NCBI GenBank assembly: GCA_002329625.1
Contig: DCTP01000027.1
Coordinates: 23,258 to 43,392, forward strand
Length of the DNA stretch: 20,135 bases
Source of the DNA: Leptolinea sp. UBA1437
GTDB lineage: Bacteria; Chloroflexota; Anaerolineae; Anaerolineales; Anaerolineaceae
Reading direction: 5' to 3'
Position numbers and translations under genes: made by a program. How positions within the stretch are numbered: position 1 is the first letter of the stretch; every line of letters begins with the position of its first letter. Shown one piece after another: positions 1 to 9,300 of this stretch. Under the pieces are notes generated by a model. That model had not been told where the DNA came from. It did not search any database and worked only from the letters and a program-made list of their open reading frames with translations.

Positions 1-2429
1 ACTTGTGAATGGCCCACCATCCAGATTTCGGAATTATCGGGGAAATAAGCGGGAACGGTTTCGGTTCGAAGCTCGATCGTCCCGAAACCGCCGGGAGAAA
101 GGGTCAGAAAAATGAGTCGGCCATAATCGGAAACTCCGTATCCCTGTTTTGCGCTTTCCGGTTCACCCTCTCCCGCGGCATAATATCGCGGGTAAATCGC
201 GATGGCTTTCATGATGACAGCGTCAGCGGTATCGTAGTCATTCGGATCGACTTCGAGTTTTGAAAGCACAGCTTCCCGTGATGCCGGTTCGAATCTCATC
301 GGAATGATTCTTTCGGAAAGAGGAAGCGATAAACCAATTGCTAAAAAAATCCCGAGATATAAACCGAGTTTTCGCTTTGGATGAAGTTTAGCTGGCTGAA
401 CGGATTGGGCAGCTTCCCGTTCGGTTTCTTCGTTTGGCGTCTGTGGCGGAGTAAAACCGCTCAGTCGAAATGACCGGTATAGCCATTCGGCTATTCCGAT
501 TCCACCATATAAAAAGATGATCCAGTCAACTGGGATCAGATATCTTCCCGCAGAATAACGTCCGACGGCAGTGCTGAAATTAAACAACAGGATCACCGTC
601 AACGGTACCAATCCTTCGCGAACATGACCTTCCATGGATGCCGAGATGCCGAATGCGAGCAGTGCATAGGATAATGCCAAAAAGATCAGGTTATAGATCG
701 ATAACTGATCATTGTTTATTTCTTCCCAAAAAGGTGTTGTCGGCTTGATTAATTCCGTCGGGCGGTTTAATCGATCCCGCAACGGGAATAATCGCAAATT
801 ACAGATTTCGTTATTGATAAAATGCGCGGTAATGAAAGTTGCTATTTCTTTGGGATATTGTTTGACAGACGTCAGAATTGACCGGGTTAGTTTTTCGGAA
901 TATTCCCCTTCGTTCATCCCTTCCTCGTTTGTCAGATCCATTCCTCCTAAATTGTAGCTGATCGCCATCTCGGCGGTTTGGGTAGCGGGGTGATCAAAAA
1001 CAAATTTACCGGTTATTTGTTTATTGCGAATAAGCCATGGGAATAGACAACAACAGAGGGCTGCGGTAAAAAGAATGAATTGTGAGAGACGCCGGCTGAA
1101 TTGCTTTTGGGTCCGGCTAAACAAAAAGGCGAGCGGGATGAAAATCAATGACAGACTCTGAGTACGAATCAGCGTCATCATTCCCAAAGCTCCGCCGGTT
1201 AATACTGCATAAACATTTTTACGATAATTGTCTTCGTGTTGAGCTTTCAGCCACTGTATCAGCATCAGTACGAAAAACGCAGCAGCCAAGGCGGTCGGTA
1301 AATCAGCAAAAAAGTACTTCGTAGTGGAGACGTTATGGGCAAAAGGTGCGCTGAGGATGGAGTTGGTTTCCCGTAAAATACACAGCAAAGCCGCCGCCAA
1401 TCCGGCTCCGATACTGTGCAGTTCTTTCCCGATCAGATAAATCAAAGCCGGCAATATCCCCAATACAAGGGTCTGTAAAAGAATCACCGAGTCATACTGA
1501 TTGCCGATCAACAGATGAAAAACAGCCAACAATACGATGTATAAAGGCCGAGGAGGAATATCCTGCCCCTTAAAACCCATCCCTGCAGCCAAACTGCGGG
1601 CATAATGTCCGTAAAAAGACCCATCTGAAAAAGGATAAACTTCGAAATTCGGCGCTCTGCCGGGCGGAGAGAAAAAACCGTGTTGGTTTGGAATTGCCAG
1701 CCAAATCCCGACTGCAACCGCCCAAACAATGAACGGCATGGCTTTCATCACGGCAGGAGTAATTTTGCCTTTTTGTTTCATTTCGATGATCATCCAGAGA
1801 AGACAAAGCAAGAATGCCAAAATCAAATGCCATTCAAGCAAAGGGACGGTCGGCTTCCCGAAAAAAGCATTATCCTTGACTAAGCCGATTCGGGTAACGG
1901 CGATTCCGACCGCAGTGGCGATGCCGATTCCCATCAGAATCAGAAAGATTTTTCTTTGATGACTTTTTTGTCGGAAAACTTCCCGAAAATCATACGAAAA
2001 TCGATAAAGGAAATATAAAACCGTTTGGATTGCAATGAATCCCAGCCAACCAACCGGAGGGAACAAGCGCCTGTAAGCCACAAACCAAGAATAATCTTCA
2101 GTCGTTCGGTACAGTAACCACAGAGATCGCAGCAAAGCCGTTCCCAATAGAAGAATTCCCTGGCTTAAAAGTAAAGCGAACAAACGAAAAGTTTTTTTGG
2201 CACTTAAACGAATCCAAAAATTCAATACATTTTTTGAAACCAGAGGAATTCCGAATAAACAGGCTAGCAGCAGAACTGCCGAGAGTAAGGCAAGTCGAAC
2301 GCGGCTGAACGCGAAAAGGCTGCCCTCTCCGCTTCCTCCGGGAAGAAACAATAAATATAGGAAACACAGGATCCCTTCCGCGGAGGACAGCATGAAAAAA
2401 TGTTCGGTTGCTTTGACATCCTTGTTCAT
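1..2429 (-). CDS. GT39/GT-C-like multi-pass membrane glycosyltransferase (3' end beyond window)
   Basis: An uninterrupted reading frame of 809 codons runs from the ATG at 2427-2429 to the left edge without a stop, so the C-terminus is missing. The ATG is the most upstream start; an in-frame TAA lies just before it. The protein has about a dozen hydrophobic membrane spans. The segment around residues 262-300 (YPFSDGSFYGHYARSL, then an Arg-Pro-Leu-Tyr) matches the acidic first outer loop of GT-C enzymes of the ArnT/PMT type, with D269 the likely catalytic or metal-linked Asp. A stretch PFWEEIN and a membrane-proximal GRYLIP also fit. A soluble tail follows near residue 720 onward. Such enzymes transfer sugars from polyprenyl-phosphate carriers on the outer membrane face; substrate unknown. 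It starts 25 nt after larE with no clear Shine-Dalgarno, suggesting translation coupled to larE. The fold class is fairly sure, the exact family less so. Confidence 0.75.
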   Translation of the reverse strand, partial: MNKDVKATEHFFMLSSAEGILCFLYLLFLPGGSGEGSLFAFSRVRLALLSAVLLLACLFGIPLVSKNVLNFWIRLSAKKTFRLFALLLSQGILLLGTALLRSLWLLYRTTEDYSWFVAYRRLFPPVGWLGFIAIQTVLYFLYRFSYDFREVFRQKSHQRKIFLILMGIGIATAVGIAVTRIGLVKDNAFFGKPTVPLLEWHLILAFLLCLLWMIIEMKQKGKITPAVMKAMPFIVWAVAVGIWLAIPNQHGFFSPPGRAPNFEVYPFSDGSFYGHYARSLAAGMGFKGQDIPPRPLYIVLLAVFHLLIGNQYDSVILLQTLVLGILPALIYLIGKELHSIGAGLAAALLCILRETNSILSAPFAHNVSTTKYFFADLPTALAAAFFVLMLIQWLKAQHEDNYRKNVYAVLTGGALGMMTLIRTQSLSLIFIPLAFLFSRTQKQFSRRLSQFILFTAALCCCLFPWLIRNKQITGKFVFDHPATQTAEMAISYNLGGMDLTNEEGMNEGEYSEKLTRSILTSVKQYPKEIATFITAHFINNEICNLRLFPLRDRLNRPTELIKPTTPFWEEINNDQLSIYNLIFLALSYALLAFGISASMEGHVREGLVPLTVILLFNFSTAVGRYSAGRYLIPVDWIIFLYGGIGIAEWLYRSFRLSGFTPPQTPNEETEREAAQSVQPAKLHPKRKLGLYLGIFLAIGLSLPLSERIIPMRFEPASREAVLSKLEVDPNDYDTADAVIMKAIAIYPRYYAAGEGEPESAKQGYGVSDYGRLIFLTLSPGGFGTIELRTETVPAYFPDNSEIWMVGHSQ

Positions 2430-2454
2430 TGTTGAAATTTATCCGAATGAATGA

Positions 2455-3345
2455 TCAATTCTCGATTTTGTTATCCGAAGAAATTGATTCTTGTTTTTCC
2501 GATGCAGAAATAGCGGTCGGTTTTTCCAGTCCCCGATTTAAACTTCCGCGCTGATATCCCGCTAAGTCCAAAGTGGTATGCAAAAATCCGATTTCGTTGA
2601 AGATTCTGACAATCTGTTCCCGATGATCCGAAATGATTTTCATATCTCTTTCCGGCACTTCAATTGCGGCAGCAGAATCGTAAAGCCGTACTCGGCATTC
2701 TCGAATCCCGAGAGATTTTAAATAATTTTCGCCTTTTCCGATTTTTATGAGATCTTCCTGATCGATTTGCCGTCCGTACGGAATACGAGTTGCCAGGCAG
2801 GGAGTGGAAGGTTGATCCCATGTATTCAGTTGAAAAGTTTTTGATATCTCCCGAATCTCCAATTTCGTCATCCCGGCTTCGACAAAGGGACTGCGAACGC
2901 CGCATTCTTTTATCGCTTCTCGACCAGGACGGTAATCACCCAGATCATCGATGTTCTGTCCTTCGATTACAAACGCGAAATTCCGCTCCTTTGCAATACG
3001 GATCATTTCCGAAAGAATTTGGCGCTTGCAGTAATAGCAGCGATTCGGCGGATTGGACGCGATCGACTCGACTTTCAACAGATTCCGTTTGATTATTTCA
3101 TGAGGGATTTGATGTTTTTTCGCAAACGCTTCGGCAGTATCGATGGCGTCCGGCGGATCCAATTCCGATGAGACGGTGATCGCCAGACTTCGATCTCCCA
3201 AGGTTTCATGGGCGAGATATGCCAAAAGGCTGCTGTCCACCCCTCCTGAAAACGCAACGATAACCGATCCCATTTCCCGCAGGATTTCTTGTAATTTATC
3301 CAATTTTGACTGTGTTTCAGAGGCCAATCCCGATTTCTCAGTCAT
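2455..3345 (-). CDS. larE: LarE, ATP-dependent sulfur insertase of nickel-pincer cofactor synthesis (three-Cys type)
   Basis: LarE adenylates the carboxylates of pyridinium-3,5-biscarboxylate mononucleotide and inserts sulfur, giving the bisthiocarboxylate ligand that LarC loads with nickel. The PP-loop SGGVDSS lies at residues 33-39 and the family blocks EGQNIDD and PCLATRIPYGR follow. The start is taken at ATG 3343-3345 (296 aa) rather than 57 nt upstream: AAGGA sits 8 nt before it, the length fits the family, and the start overlaps the larB stop by 8 nt (ATGACTGA). Three cysteines, C103 and C106 (CYYC) and C183 (PCLATR), match the cluster-binding set of the Thermotoga maritima type, where a [4Fe-4S] cluster carries the sulfur. 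The single-Cys Lactobacillus plantarum enzyme instead sacrifices its own cysteine sulfur. Catalytic re-use here is therefore inferred. The C-terminal tail after about residue 270 is Ser/Glu/Lys-rich and probably disordered. Confidence 0.93.
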   Translation of the reverse strand: MTEKSGLASETQSKLDKLQEILREMGSVIVAFSGGVDSSLLAYLAHETLGDRSLAITVSSELDPPDAIDTAEAFAKKHQIPHEIIKRNLLKVESIASNPPNRCYYCKRQILSEMIRIAKERNFAFVIEGQNIDDLGDYRPGREAIKECGVRSPFVEAGMTKLEIREISKTFQLNTWDQPSTPCLATRIPYGRQIDQEDLIKIGKGENYLKSLGIRECRVRLYDSAAAIEVPERDMKIISDHREQIVRIFNEIGFLHTTLDLAGYQRGSLNRGLEKPTAISASEKQESISSDNKIEN

Positions 3346-4108
3346 CTTGCGGGTCCTTTTGAACTCTGAGATGATTGATTTTGGAAGCCAAACAAGCCGC
3401 ACCGTATCCGTTATCGATATTCACAACCCCGACACCGTTAGCACAGCTGTTTAACATCGAAAGCAAAGCAGCTAAGCCGTGAAAATTGGAACCGTAGCCG
3501 ACGCTGGTGGGAACGGCGATCACCGGACATTGAACCAACCCGCCTACGACGCTGGCGAGCGCTCCTTCCATTCCGGCGACGACGATGATGACTTTTGCTT
3601 TTCGGAGATCCGGCAGACGGTTAAAGAGGCGATGAATACCTGAAACGCCGACATCGTATATGCGCTCGACTCGGTTTCCCATCAGTTCCGCTGTCAGAGC
3701 GGCTTCTTCGGCAACCGGAATATCACCGGTGCCGGCGGTAGCTACCGTGATCCCTTCCAATAATTCTTGCTTCTCCTTCGTATATAGAATTCGGGCATTG
3801 GGATCATAGGTGGCATATGGCAGGCGTTCTCGAATCTGTTCATAAACTTCCGGACTGATCCGCGATGCCATTACATTTGGATTTTTAGCATGTAATCTTT
3901 CAAATATTTCAACGATCTGTTCTTCCGTTTTCCCCGGTCCGAAGATTACCTCTGGAAATCCGGTGCGGATTTCCCGCTGATGATCGATTACGGCGAAATT
4001 CCCTACCGATTCCTGGGGAAACTCGCCCAACGCTTTTATCCCTTCCGAGACAGATATCGCACCGCTTGCAACGGCTTCCATAATCTGTCGAATTTGTTGA
4101 TCATTCAT
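3338..4108 (-). CDS. larB: LarB, nickel-pincer cofactor biosynthesis carboxylase/hydrolase
   Basis: LarB carboxylates the pyridinium ring of nicotinic acid adenine dinucleotide and hydrolyses the phosphoanhydride, yielding the biscarboxylated mononucleotide used by LarE. The C-terminal half (from about residue 120) is the PurE-like domain: GTGDIPVAEEAALTAELMG, VAGMEGALASVVGGL, PTSVGYGSNFHG and IDNGYGAA are all present. C222 in SCANG lines up with the catalytic cysteine (C221) of the L. plantarum enzyme. The frame is open 59 codons further upstream, but the ATG at 4106-4108 is preferred: GGAG lies 7 nt before it and the resulting 256 aa is the usual family length. It is the first gene of the larB-larE-glycosyltransferase operon. 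No larC or larA is in the window. Confidence 0.93.
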   Translation of the reverse strand: MNDQQIRQIMEAVASGAISVSEGIKALGEFPQESVGNFAVIDHQREIRTGFPEVIFGPGKTEEQIVEIFERLHAKNPNVMASRISPEVYEQIRERLPYATYDPNARILYTKEKQELLEGITVATAGTGDIPVAEEAALTAELMGNRVERIYDVGVSGIHRLFNRLPDLRKAKVIIVVAGMEGALASVVGGLVQCPVIAVPTSVGYGSNFHGLAALLSMLNSCANGVGVVNIDNGYGAACLASKINHLRVQKDPQDD

Positions 4109-4346
4109 AAAAATTCTCCGAGCCGACATTAAGTTTCTATCGTTTAATTCTATTCGATAATCCATCAAGCGGGAAATATGGGATTCAAAAGATTTTCGAA
4201 AAAGTCCATTCGGATCATTTTTTTTGATCAAAAGGAGTCGGGATCTTTTATTTTGGTAATCTTGCGGGTGAAGCGGATAGTCCATCTTATTTTATAGTTG
4301 CGATATACTAAAAGCGTAGATATATTTTATTGAATAAGGCGCAGCG
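4109..4346. promoter_or_regulatory. Divergent control region between larB and the Cys-rich lipoprotein gene
   Basis: This 238-nt AT-rich spacer separates divergent genes. The plus-strand promoter is listed separately. On the minus strand only the larB ribosome site (GGAG, 7 nt before ATG) is clear; I see no convincing -35/-10 pair for larB. A small inverted repeat, GATCA (4213-4217) and TGATC (4225-4229), flanks seven T's, too short to interpret. Confidence 0.4.
4298..4326 (+). promoter_or_regulatory. Sigma-70-type promoter for the lipoprotein-pdp operon
   Basis: TTGCGA at 4298-4303 and TATATT at 4321-4326 are separated by exactly 17 nt. Transcription would start near 4333, leaving a leader of about 14 nt with a weak AAGG ribosome site before the ATG at 4347. 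Predicted from sequence only. Confidence 0.55.
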
Positions 4347-5012
4347 ATGATTCGGAAAAATCTTTTTTGTTACCTTCTGATCCCTCTTTGTGTGACTGCC
4401 TGTGTTCAGCACCTGCCACGGGAAATTGTCACCTCAACGGTGCCGAACGAGACTTCCGTTGCCCCAACCACAGCGGATACCGCAGAAACTCCGGTTGCGG
4501 TTGAGGAATATACTCTTCCGGAAGGTACTCTCGTGTGGACGGATGCATCGGTGACCCGCACGTTGCCGGCTGGAGCAACTTATACCGATCCTTGGGATTA
4601 TTGCGAGGCGGTCGGAACGATTGATACACCCGGACCCGAATACACGGGAACGAATCCCCCGGAAGTCATAAAAAAAGAAGTATTGCGAGCCCTGGCTATT
4701 TCCGAATCGGATGGCACGGCTCATAATGTGGTATGGCGTTGTGTGGATGGGCAAGTGTTTGGCTGCGACAGTTCGATGTACCAGACTTGCCTGACTTCAA
4801 TGAATTTAAGCACGACCCCGCCGGAAACGGCTGTAAACGAATGCGCCAAGGCTGAAATGGATAATATAACATTACCGGGTGCAGTTGTCGGGAACGACAC
4901 TCCTTACGAATGGACCTGCCAAGGCGGAAAGCCCGTTATTACCGGTCAGGGGGTGACCATAGATGAACAGGGATATAACGCTCTGATTTGGTATCCGGTA
5001 CCGAGACAATAA
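4347..5012 (+). CDS. Cys-rich secreted lipoprotein of unknown function
   Basis: The 221-aa product begins with a lipoprotein signal: MIRKN, a hydrophobic run, and a VTAC lipobox with the lipid-modified Cys at residue 19. A Thr/Val/Ala/Pro-rich spacer (about 25-55) follows, then a globular part. That part has six cysteines (motifs DYCEAVG, WRCVDG, FGCDSS, YQTCLTS, NECAK, WTCQGG), an even number suited to up to three disulfides. I do not recognise the family. The mature part should sit on the outer face of the cytoplasmic membrane. The gene ends 18 nt before the pyrimidine-nucleoside phosphorylase and shares its promoter, but nothing in the sequence links the two functions. The reading frame and lipobox are solid; function is open. 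Confidence 0.8.
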   Translation: MIRKNLFCYLLIPLCVTACVQHLPREIVTSTVPNETSVAPTTADTAETPVAVEEYTLPEGTLVWTDASVTRTLPAGATYTDPWDYCEAVGTIDTPGPEYTGTNPPEVIKKEVLRALAISESDGTAHNVVWRCVDGQVFGCDSSMYQTCLTSMNLSTTPPETAVNECAKAEMDNITLPGAVVGNDTPYEWTCQGGKPVITGQGVTIDEQGYNALIWYPVPRQ

Positions 5013-5030
5013 ACCATAGCGGAGTTTTCT

Positions 5031-6338
5031 ATGAATGCGGTTGACATAATTATTAAAAAAAGAGATTCCAAGGCATTAACCGATGAGGAGATTCGATTTT
5101 TTATTGACGGTTATACCGAAGGAAAAATTCCCGATTATCAAGCGGCAGCTTGGGCGATGGCGGTTTTGTGTCGCGGAATGACCGCTCGGGAGACGACGGC
5201 ACTGACCAGAGCGATGGCGGAATCCGGCGAGATGGTATCTCTCAAGGGCATTGTGGATATCGCGGTGGATAAACATTCGACCGGAGGAGTGGGCGATAAA
5301 ACGACGCTGATCGTTCAACCCATTGTTACGGCTTGCGGTTTGCCGGTGGCAAAGATGTCCGGGCGAGGATTGGGATTCAGCGGAGGCACCATTGACAAAT
5401 TCGAGTCCATTCCCGGAATGCGACTGAATTTATCGAAAGAGGAATTCTTAAACCAACTGAAACAATACGGTACGGTTCTTTCCGGACAATCGGCGGATCT
5501 CGCTCCGGCTGACGGAAAGCTATATGCATTGAGAGACGTCACCGGAACCGTTCCGTCTATTCCCTTGATTGCTTCATCCATTATGAGCAAAAAAATCGCC
5601 GCTGGAACCCCGCTTATTTTGTTGGATGTCAAAGTCGGGAACGGCGCTTTTATGGAAACACTTGAAAAAGCGGAGAAACTGGCAAGATTAATGGTGTCCA
5701 TCGGGAAGAAGTTCGGGAGAAGCGTGAAAGCCGAATTGACCGATATGAACCAACCGTTGGGTTACGCCGTCGGGAATGCGTTGGAAGTACAGGAAGCCGT
5801 GCGTATGTTACGCGGAGAAAAATCCGCTCCGGATTTATATGAGCATTGCATCGAATCTTCCGCGTTGATGATTACAATGGGTAAGAAAGCGAAATCCGTT
5901 GATGAAGCGCGTCATATGGCGGAGGATGCGATCCATACCGGAAAAGCTTTGGAGAGTCTGAAGCTATTGGTTCGTCTCCAGGGCGGGGATGTTTCTTATA
6001 TCGATGATCTCACTAAATTTCCGAAGGCGCCCATTATTCGAGATTTATATGCCCGATCGGATGGTTGGCTTTCGGAAATCAATGCCCGCATGGTTGGTGA
6101 AGCATCCGTTTTGTTGGGCGCCGGTCGGGTTACCAAAGCGGATTCGATCGATCATCGAGTGGGGATTATTGTCCGCCATAAAGTGGGCGATTCGATTAAA
6201 AAAGGCATGCCGCTTTTTACGGTTCATGCCAACAATGAGGAAAAGCTGAATCAAGCCGCTGAATTATTAGATAATGCCTGTAAGTACAGTGAAAGCGAAG
6301 TCGAAAAACTGCCGCAATTTTACGGACTGATTGAATAG
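5031..6338 (+). CDS. pdp: Pyrimidine-nucleoside phosphorylase
   Basis: This cytosolic enzyme splits uridine, thymidine or deoxyuridine with phosphate into base and (deoxy)ribose-1-phosphate, for salvage and for use of nucleosides as a carbon source. The 435-aa length equals the family norm. The phosphate-binding KHSTGGVGDK is at residues 81-90. The thymidine/pyrimidine-nucleoside phosphorylase signature SGRGLGFSGGTIDKFE is at 110-125, and DVTGTVPSIPLIASSIMSKK lines the base-binding site. The C-terminal alpha/beta domain (about 345-435) includes HRVGIIVRHKVGDSIKKG. GGAG six nt before the ATG sets the start. It follows the lipoprotein gene after 18 nt and ends 7 nt from the convergent helical-repeat gene, with no terminator visible between them. 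Narrow thymidine-only activity (deoA) cannot be excluded. Confidence 0.95.
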   Translation: MNAVDIIIKKRDSKALTDEEIRFFIDGYTEGKIPDYQAAAWAMAVLCRGMTARETTALTRAMAESGEMVSLKGIVDIAVDKHSTGGVGDKTTLIVQPIVTACGLPVAKMSGRGLGFSGGTIDKFESIPGMRLNLSKEEFLNQLKQYGTVLSGQSADLAPADGKLYALRDVTGTVPSIPLIASSIMSKKIAAGTPLILLDVKVGNGAFMETLEKAEKLARLMVSIGKKFGRSVKAELTDMNQPLGYAVGNALEVQEAVRMLRGEKSAPDLYEHCIESSALMITMGKKAKSVDEARHMAEDAIHTGKALESLKLLVRLQGGDVSYIDDLTKFPKAPIIRDLYARSDGWLSEINARMVGEASVLLGAGRVTKADSIDHRVGIIVRHKVGDSIKKGMPLFTVHANNEEKLNQAAELLDNACKYSESEVEKLPQFYGLIE

Positions 6339-6345
6339 CGGAAGT

Positions 6346-9300
6346 CTACGGTTTTTCGGTTGAAATTTTTTCCTCGGGGGTTTGCGTAACGGCGGGTGTT
6401 AAAGTGATTTCATCACCCGGCATACGTTGATAAGAACGGGTCGGGCATTCGATCTTAAGGTATGGGTTTGCCCGGATCACTTCGATTGCCGGCATATTTA
6501 TATCCGAAAGGGAAACAAAATCCGGTGAATCCGGCAAACGAACTAGAATCCATCCGGTGTTGCGGTTTTTACTCGGATAAAAGATTAATGCCCAGATTTC
6601 GCCTTTGTTGAAATCGGGTTCACAATACCGAATCACGTTCACCTTGGTTCCTGGTTCTAAATATCCGTCGCTGATCATAACCGACATGCCGGAAGGAAGT
6701 TCATAAACTCCGATACGGTTATTATTGACCAATCCTGTTAACCCCATCGGTGTAGGTGTAAACGTGAATGTGGCTGTGGGCGTCATCGTCAGAGTCGGTG
6801 TCGCGGTTAATGTAGGTGACGGTGTAATAGTGTTTGTCAGAGTCAATGTCGGAGTTTCGGATAAAGTCGGCGTCAGGGAAAGGGTCGGCGAAGGCGTCAG
6901 CAGAGGAATCAATTTTGGCGAAGCCATATAAAGTGCGCCCAGAATTAAGATAATGGAAATCAATCCTCCGACCAACCGATGTTTTCGACTTGCTTTTTTC
7001 TTTAGAGTGTCTTTATAACGTTGTAAGGACTCGGCTTCCCGCGGAAGAAGTTCCATTCGTTCCAATTCGCGGATGGTATTTTTAATTGTCTGTCCTCGTT
7101 CACTCCGTTTTTGCCTTGATTTCTTCGGGTTTTCATTTAATTGGGTCAATAATTGATGAGCTTGCGTTCGTTGCTCAAGCCATTTGTTCCGTGCGGCAAA
7201 ACCCGGTTGAATTCCGATCAATTCCGCGGGAATTTGCTCGAAGAAATCTCTTGCGTTTTTTCGAATTGCGTAAATGGCATCCAAACTGATTTCCGAACCG
7301 CGAATGCCGTATCCGCGGATCGTGTTATCGGACGATTCAACCCAATTCAACAAACCTAAAAGATAATTAATTTGCTTGATATAAGGATTTTTTTCGGGAT
7401 CGACTTTGATTTCTTTTTCCAAAATTGTTTTATATTGATTTAATTCATTCGAAAGTTCGGAAATCAATGCGGGATCGGATGTTTTAGGGTCCAATATGCG
7501 ATTGACTTTTTCAATGACATCTCCGTTTCCGGACGAATCTTTGGTGAAACGGCTTTGGATCAGGTGATATTTTTCGCTGAGATCACGAATTTCATTTTCG
7601 GCATTTTCTTTTTGAATCTTAAGCCAATCCGGCCATTTATCTTGATCTCCGGTTTGGAAGGAGTTTAAGATTCGTTCTGCGGATCGAAAATCTCCCTGTC
7701 TTACGAAGGAATTCGCCTGTTCGATCATGCCTGAAAGTGCGCGAAAAGCGTTGTTGATCTCATCGAGTCTCAGTTTCAATTCAAGGATTTGCTGGCTGCG
7801 ATTTTCGACCCAGATCCTCGATTCCATTTGTTTCAGGATGTCGGCCGCCCGGTTTAAGCCTTGCAGCCCTAAAATCAGGCTGTTATTGAATTGAATCTGC
7901 AGGTCATTAAAATCGACCTTCTCTTGATTGATTATTCTTTCGATTCGGTTTTGTGCGGCTGCGATTTTTGCCCAGGTTTTTTTATCCGCGATTTGATGTT
8001 TTCCCGATTGATTGATTTTTTCCGAAAGATAACGAATCTCTTCCGCTTGTTCTTCTGTCAACTTGCCGGACTCACCGATATCGCCGGAAAGGAAGTCATC
8101 TATTTCTTCTAATAAAGCCCGGTCGGCTTGTTGGCGGCTGATAATCATCTTTTGGAATTGTGCGGCTTCCAATGTGTAGAAGAAATCCAACGATTTGGTA
8201 ATCGCTTCTTCCGCATCCTGATAATTTCCGTCGGCAAGCGCGTCTTTGGCATTCCGAAGATAAAATTCGGATTGCGAAATGCGATAAAGTTGTTCGAGCC
8301 GATCCGCCGCTTGTTGAATTTGCGGATTTTTACGGTCTTCGACGGTTATGTTTTTCGCAATATAATCGACCCCGGCCGTATACGCTTTATCGTTTTGAAA
8401 ATTGTGCAACGAGTTCAGAATAAAATTTACCCGTTGACCTTCGATATATTTATTATTGAAATCGACTCTGAATTGACTGACCTCTTCAAAAAGATTGGTA
8501 TCGCCGGAATCTTCCGCGAATTTTTCCGCTTTTGCCAGATAATGGGGAATATTGGATTGATTGTTGTCGGATTTGGCACAGAAAAACCAAAATTCTGCCA
8601 GAATTTTCTTTACCGGCTTTAATTCGATACTTTCACTGTTCTCGAACGCTTCAGCGGTTTTTAGGCTTTCGATGGTGATTAAACCATGATCCATCGCTGC
8701 TTTCAGCGATTCAAAATCCGCTCTTTTTGACTCGACCAGTTGAAGCTGTCGGATCCCGGATTCTTTTCGTTCGATTAAGTTTTGCGGTTCTTTAACCGCA
8801 TTTTGAGAATAGACGGATTCGATTTCCCGAAAGATGTCTTCATATTCCCGAACCGAATCTCTGTCGCTTGAAATAGGATTGAGCGCATTTTGTAAAATTT
8901 CATCCGCTTTTTTCAGCAGATTTTCGACTTGGTTGTTTGCATCTTCCAGTTGATTGATACTTGTTTGGCGATTCCGTAAGGTCCTCTTTTCATTCGCATC
9001 CAAATTGAGGGAATTAAGCTGATCCAGTTTCTCTTTTGCCGCGGCCGGATCGCCTTTGTTGATTGCACGATCGATTTCCGCGAGTCCTTTTTCGAATACA
9101 TAACTTTTAACGGAATCATATCGTTTATGTAATTCATCACGGAATTGAGCAAGTCCGGGAGTATGAGGGTCCCGGGCAAAATAATCGTCAATCCGATTAA
9201 CCCAGGACATTAATTTATTCAACGTGATATTGTCATCCGCGTTATATTCGTCACGAATGATTCGGTATTTCTCGGCAATTTCATTTCGAACGGATAAAGC

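Noticed and set aside
3346..3402. Upstream start for larE, overlapping larB by 65 nt
   Set aside because: The ATG at 3345 has AAGGA at 8 nt and gives an 8-nt overlap and normal length.
4109..4285. N-terminal extension of larB by 59 codons
   Set aside because: The extension has no ribosome site, is unlike LarB and would exceed the family length. The ATG at 4108 has GGAG at good spacing.
6339..6345. Terminator between the converging pdp and helical-repeat genes
   Set aside because: Only seven nt separate them and no stem-loop with a T run is visible around the two stops.
6745..6894. CRISPR or tandem-repeat array
   Set aside because: The repetition is degenerate and codon-phased, encoding Thr/Pro units; there are no regular spacers.
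8128..8622. 164-codon plus-strand frame
   Set aside because: It lies wholly inside the helical-repeat gene on the other strand, lacks a ribosome site and shows no family motif.
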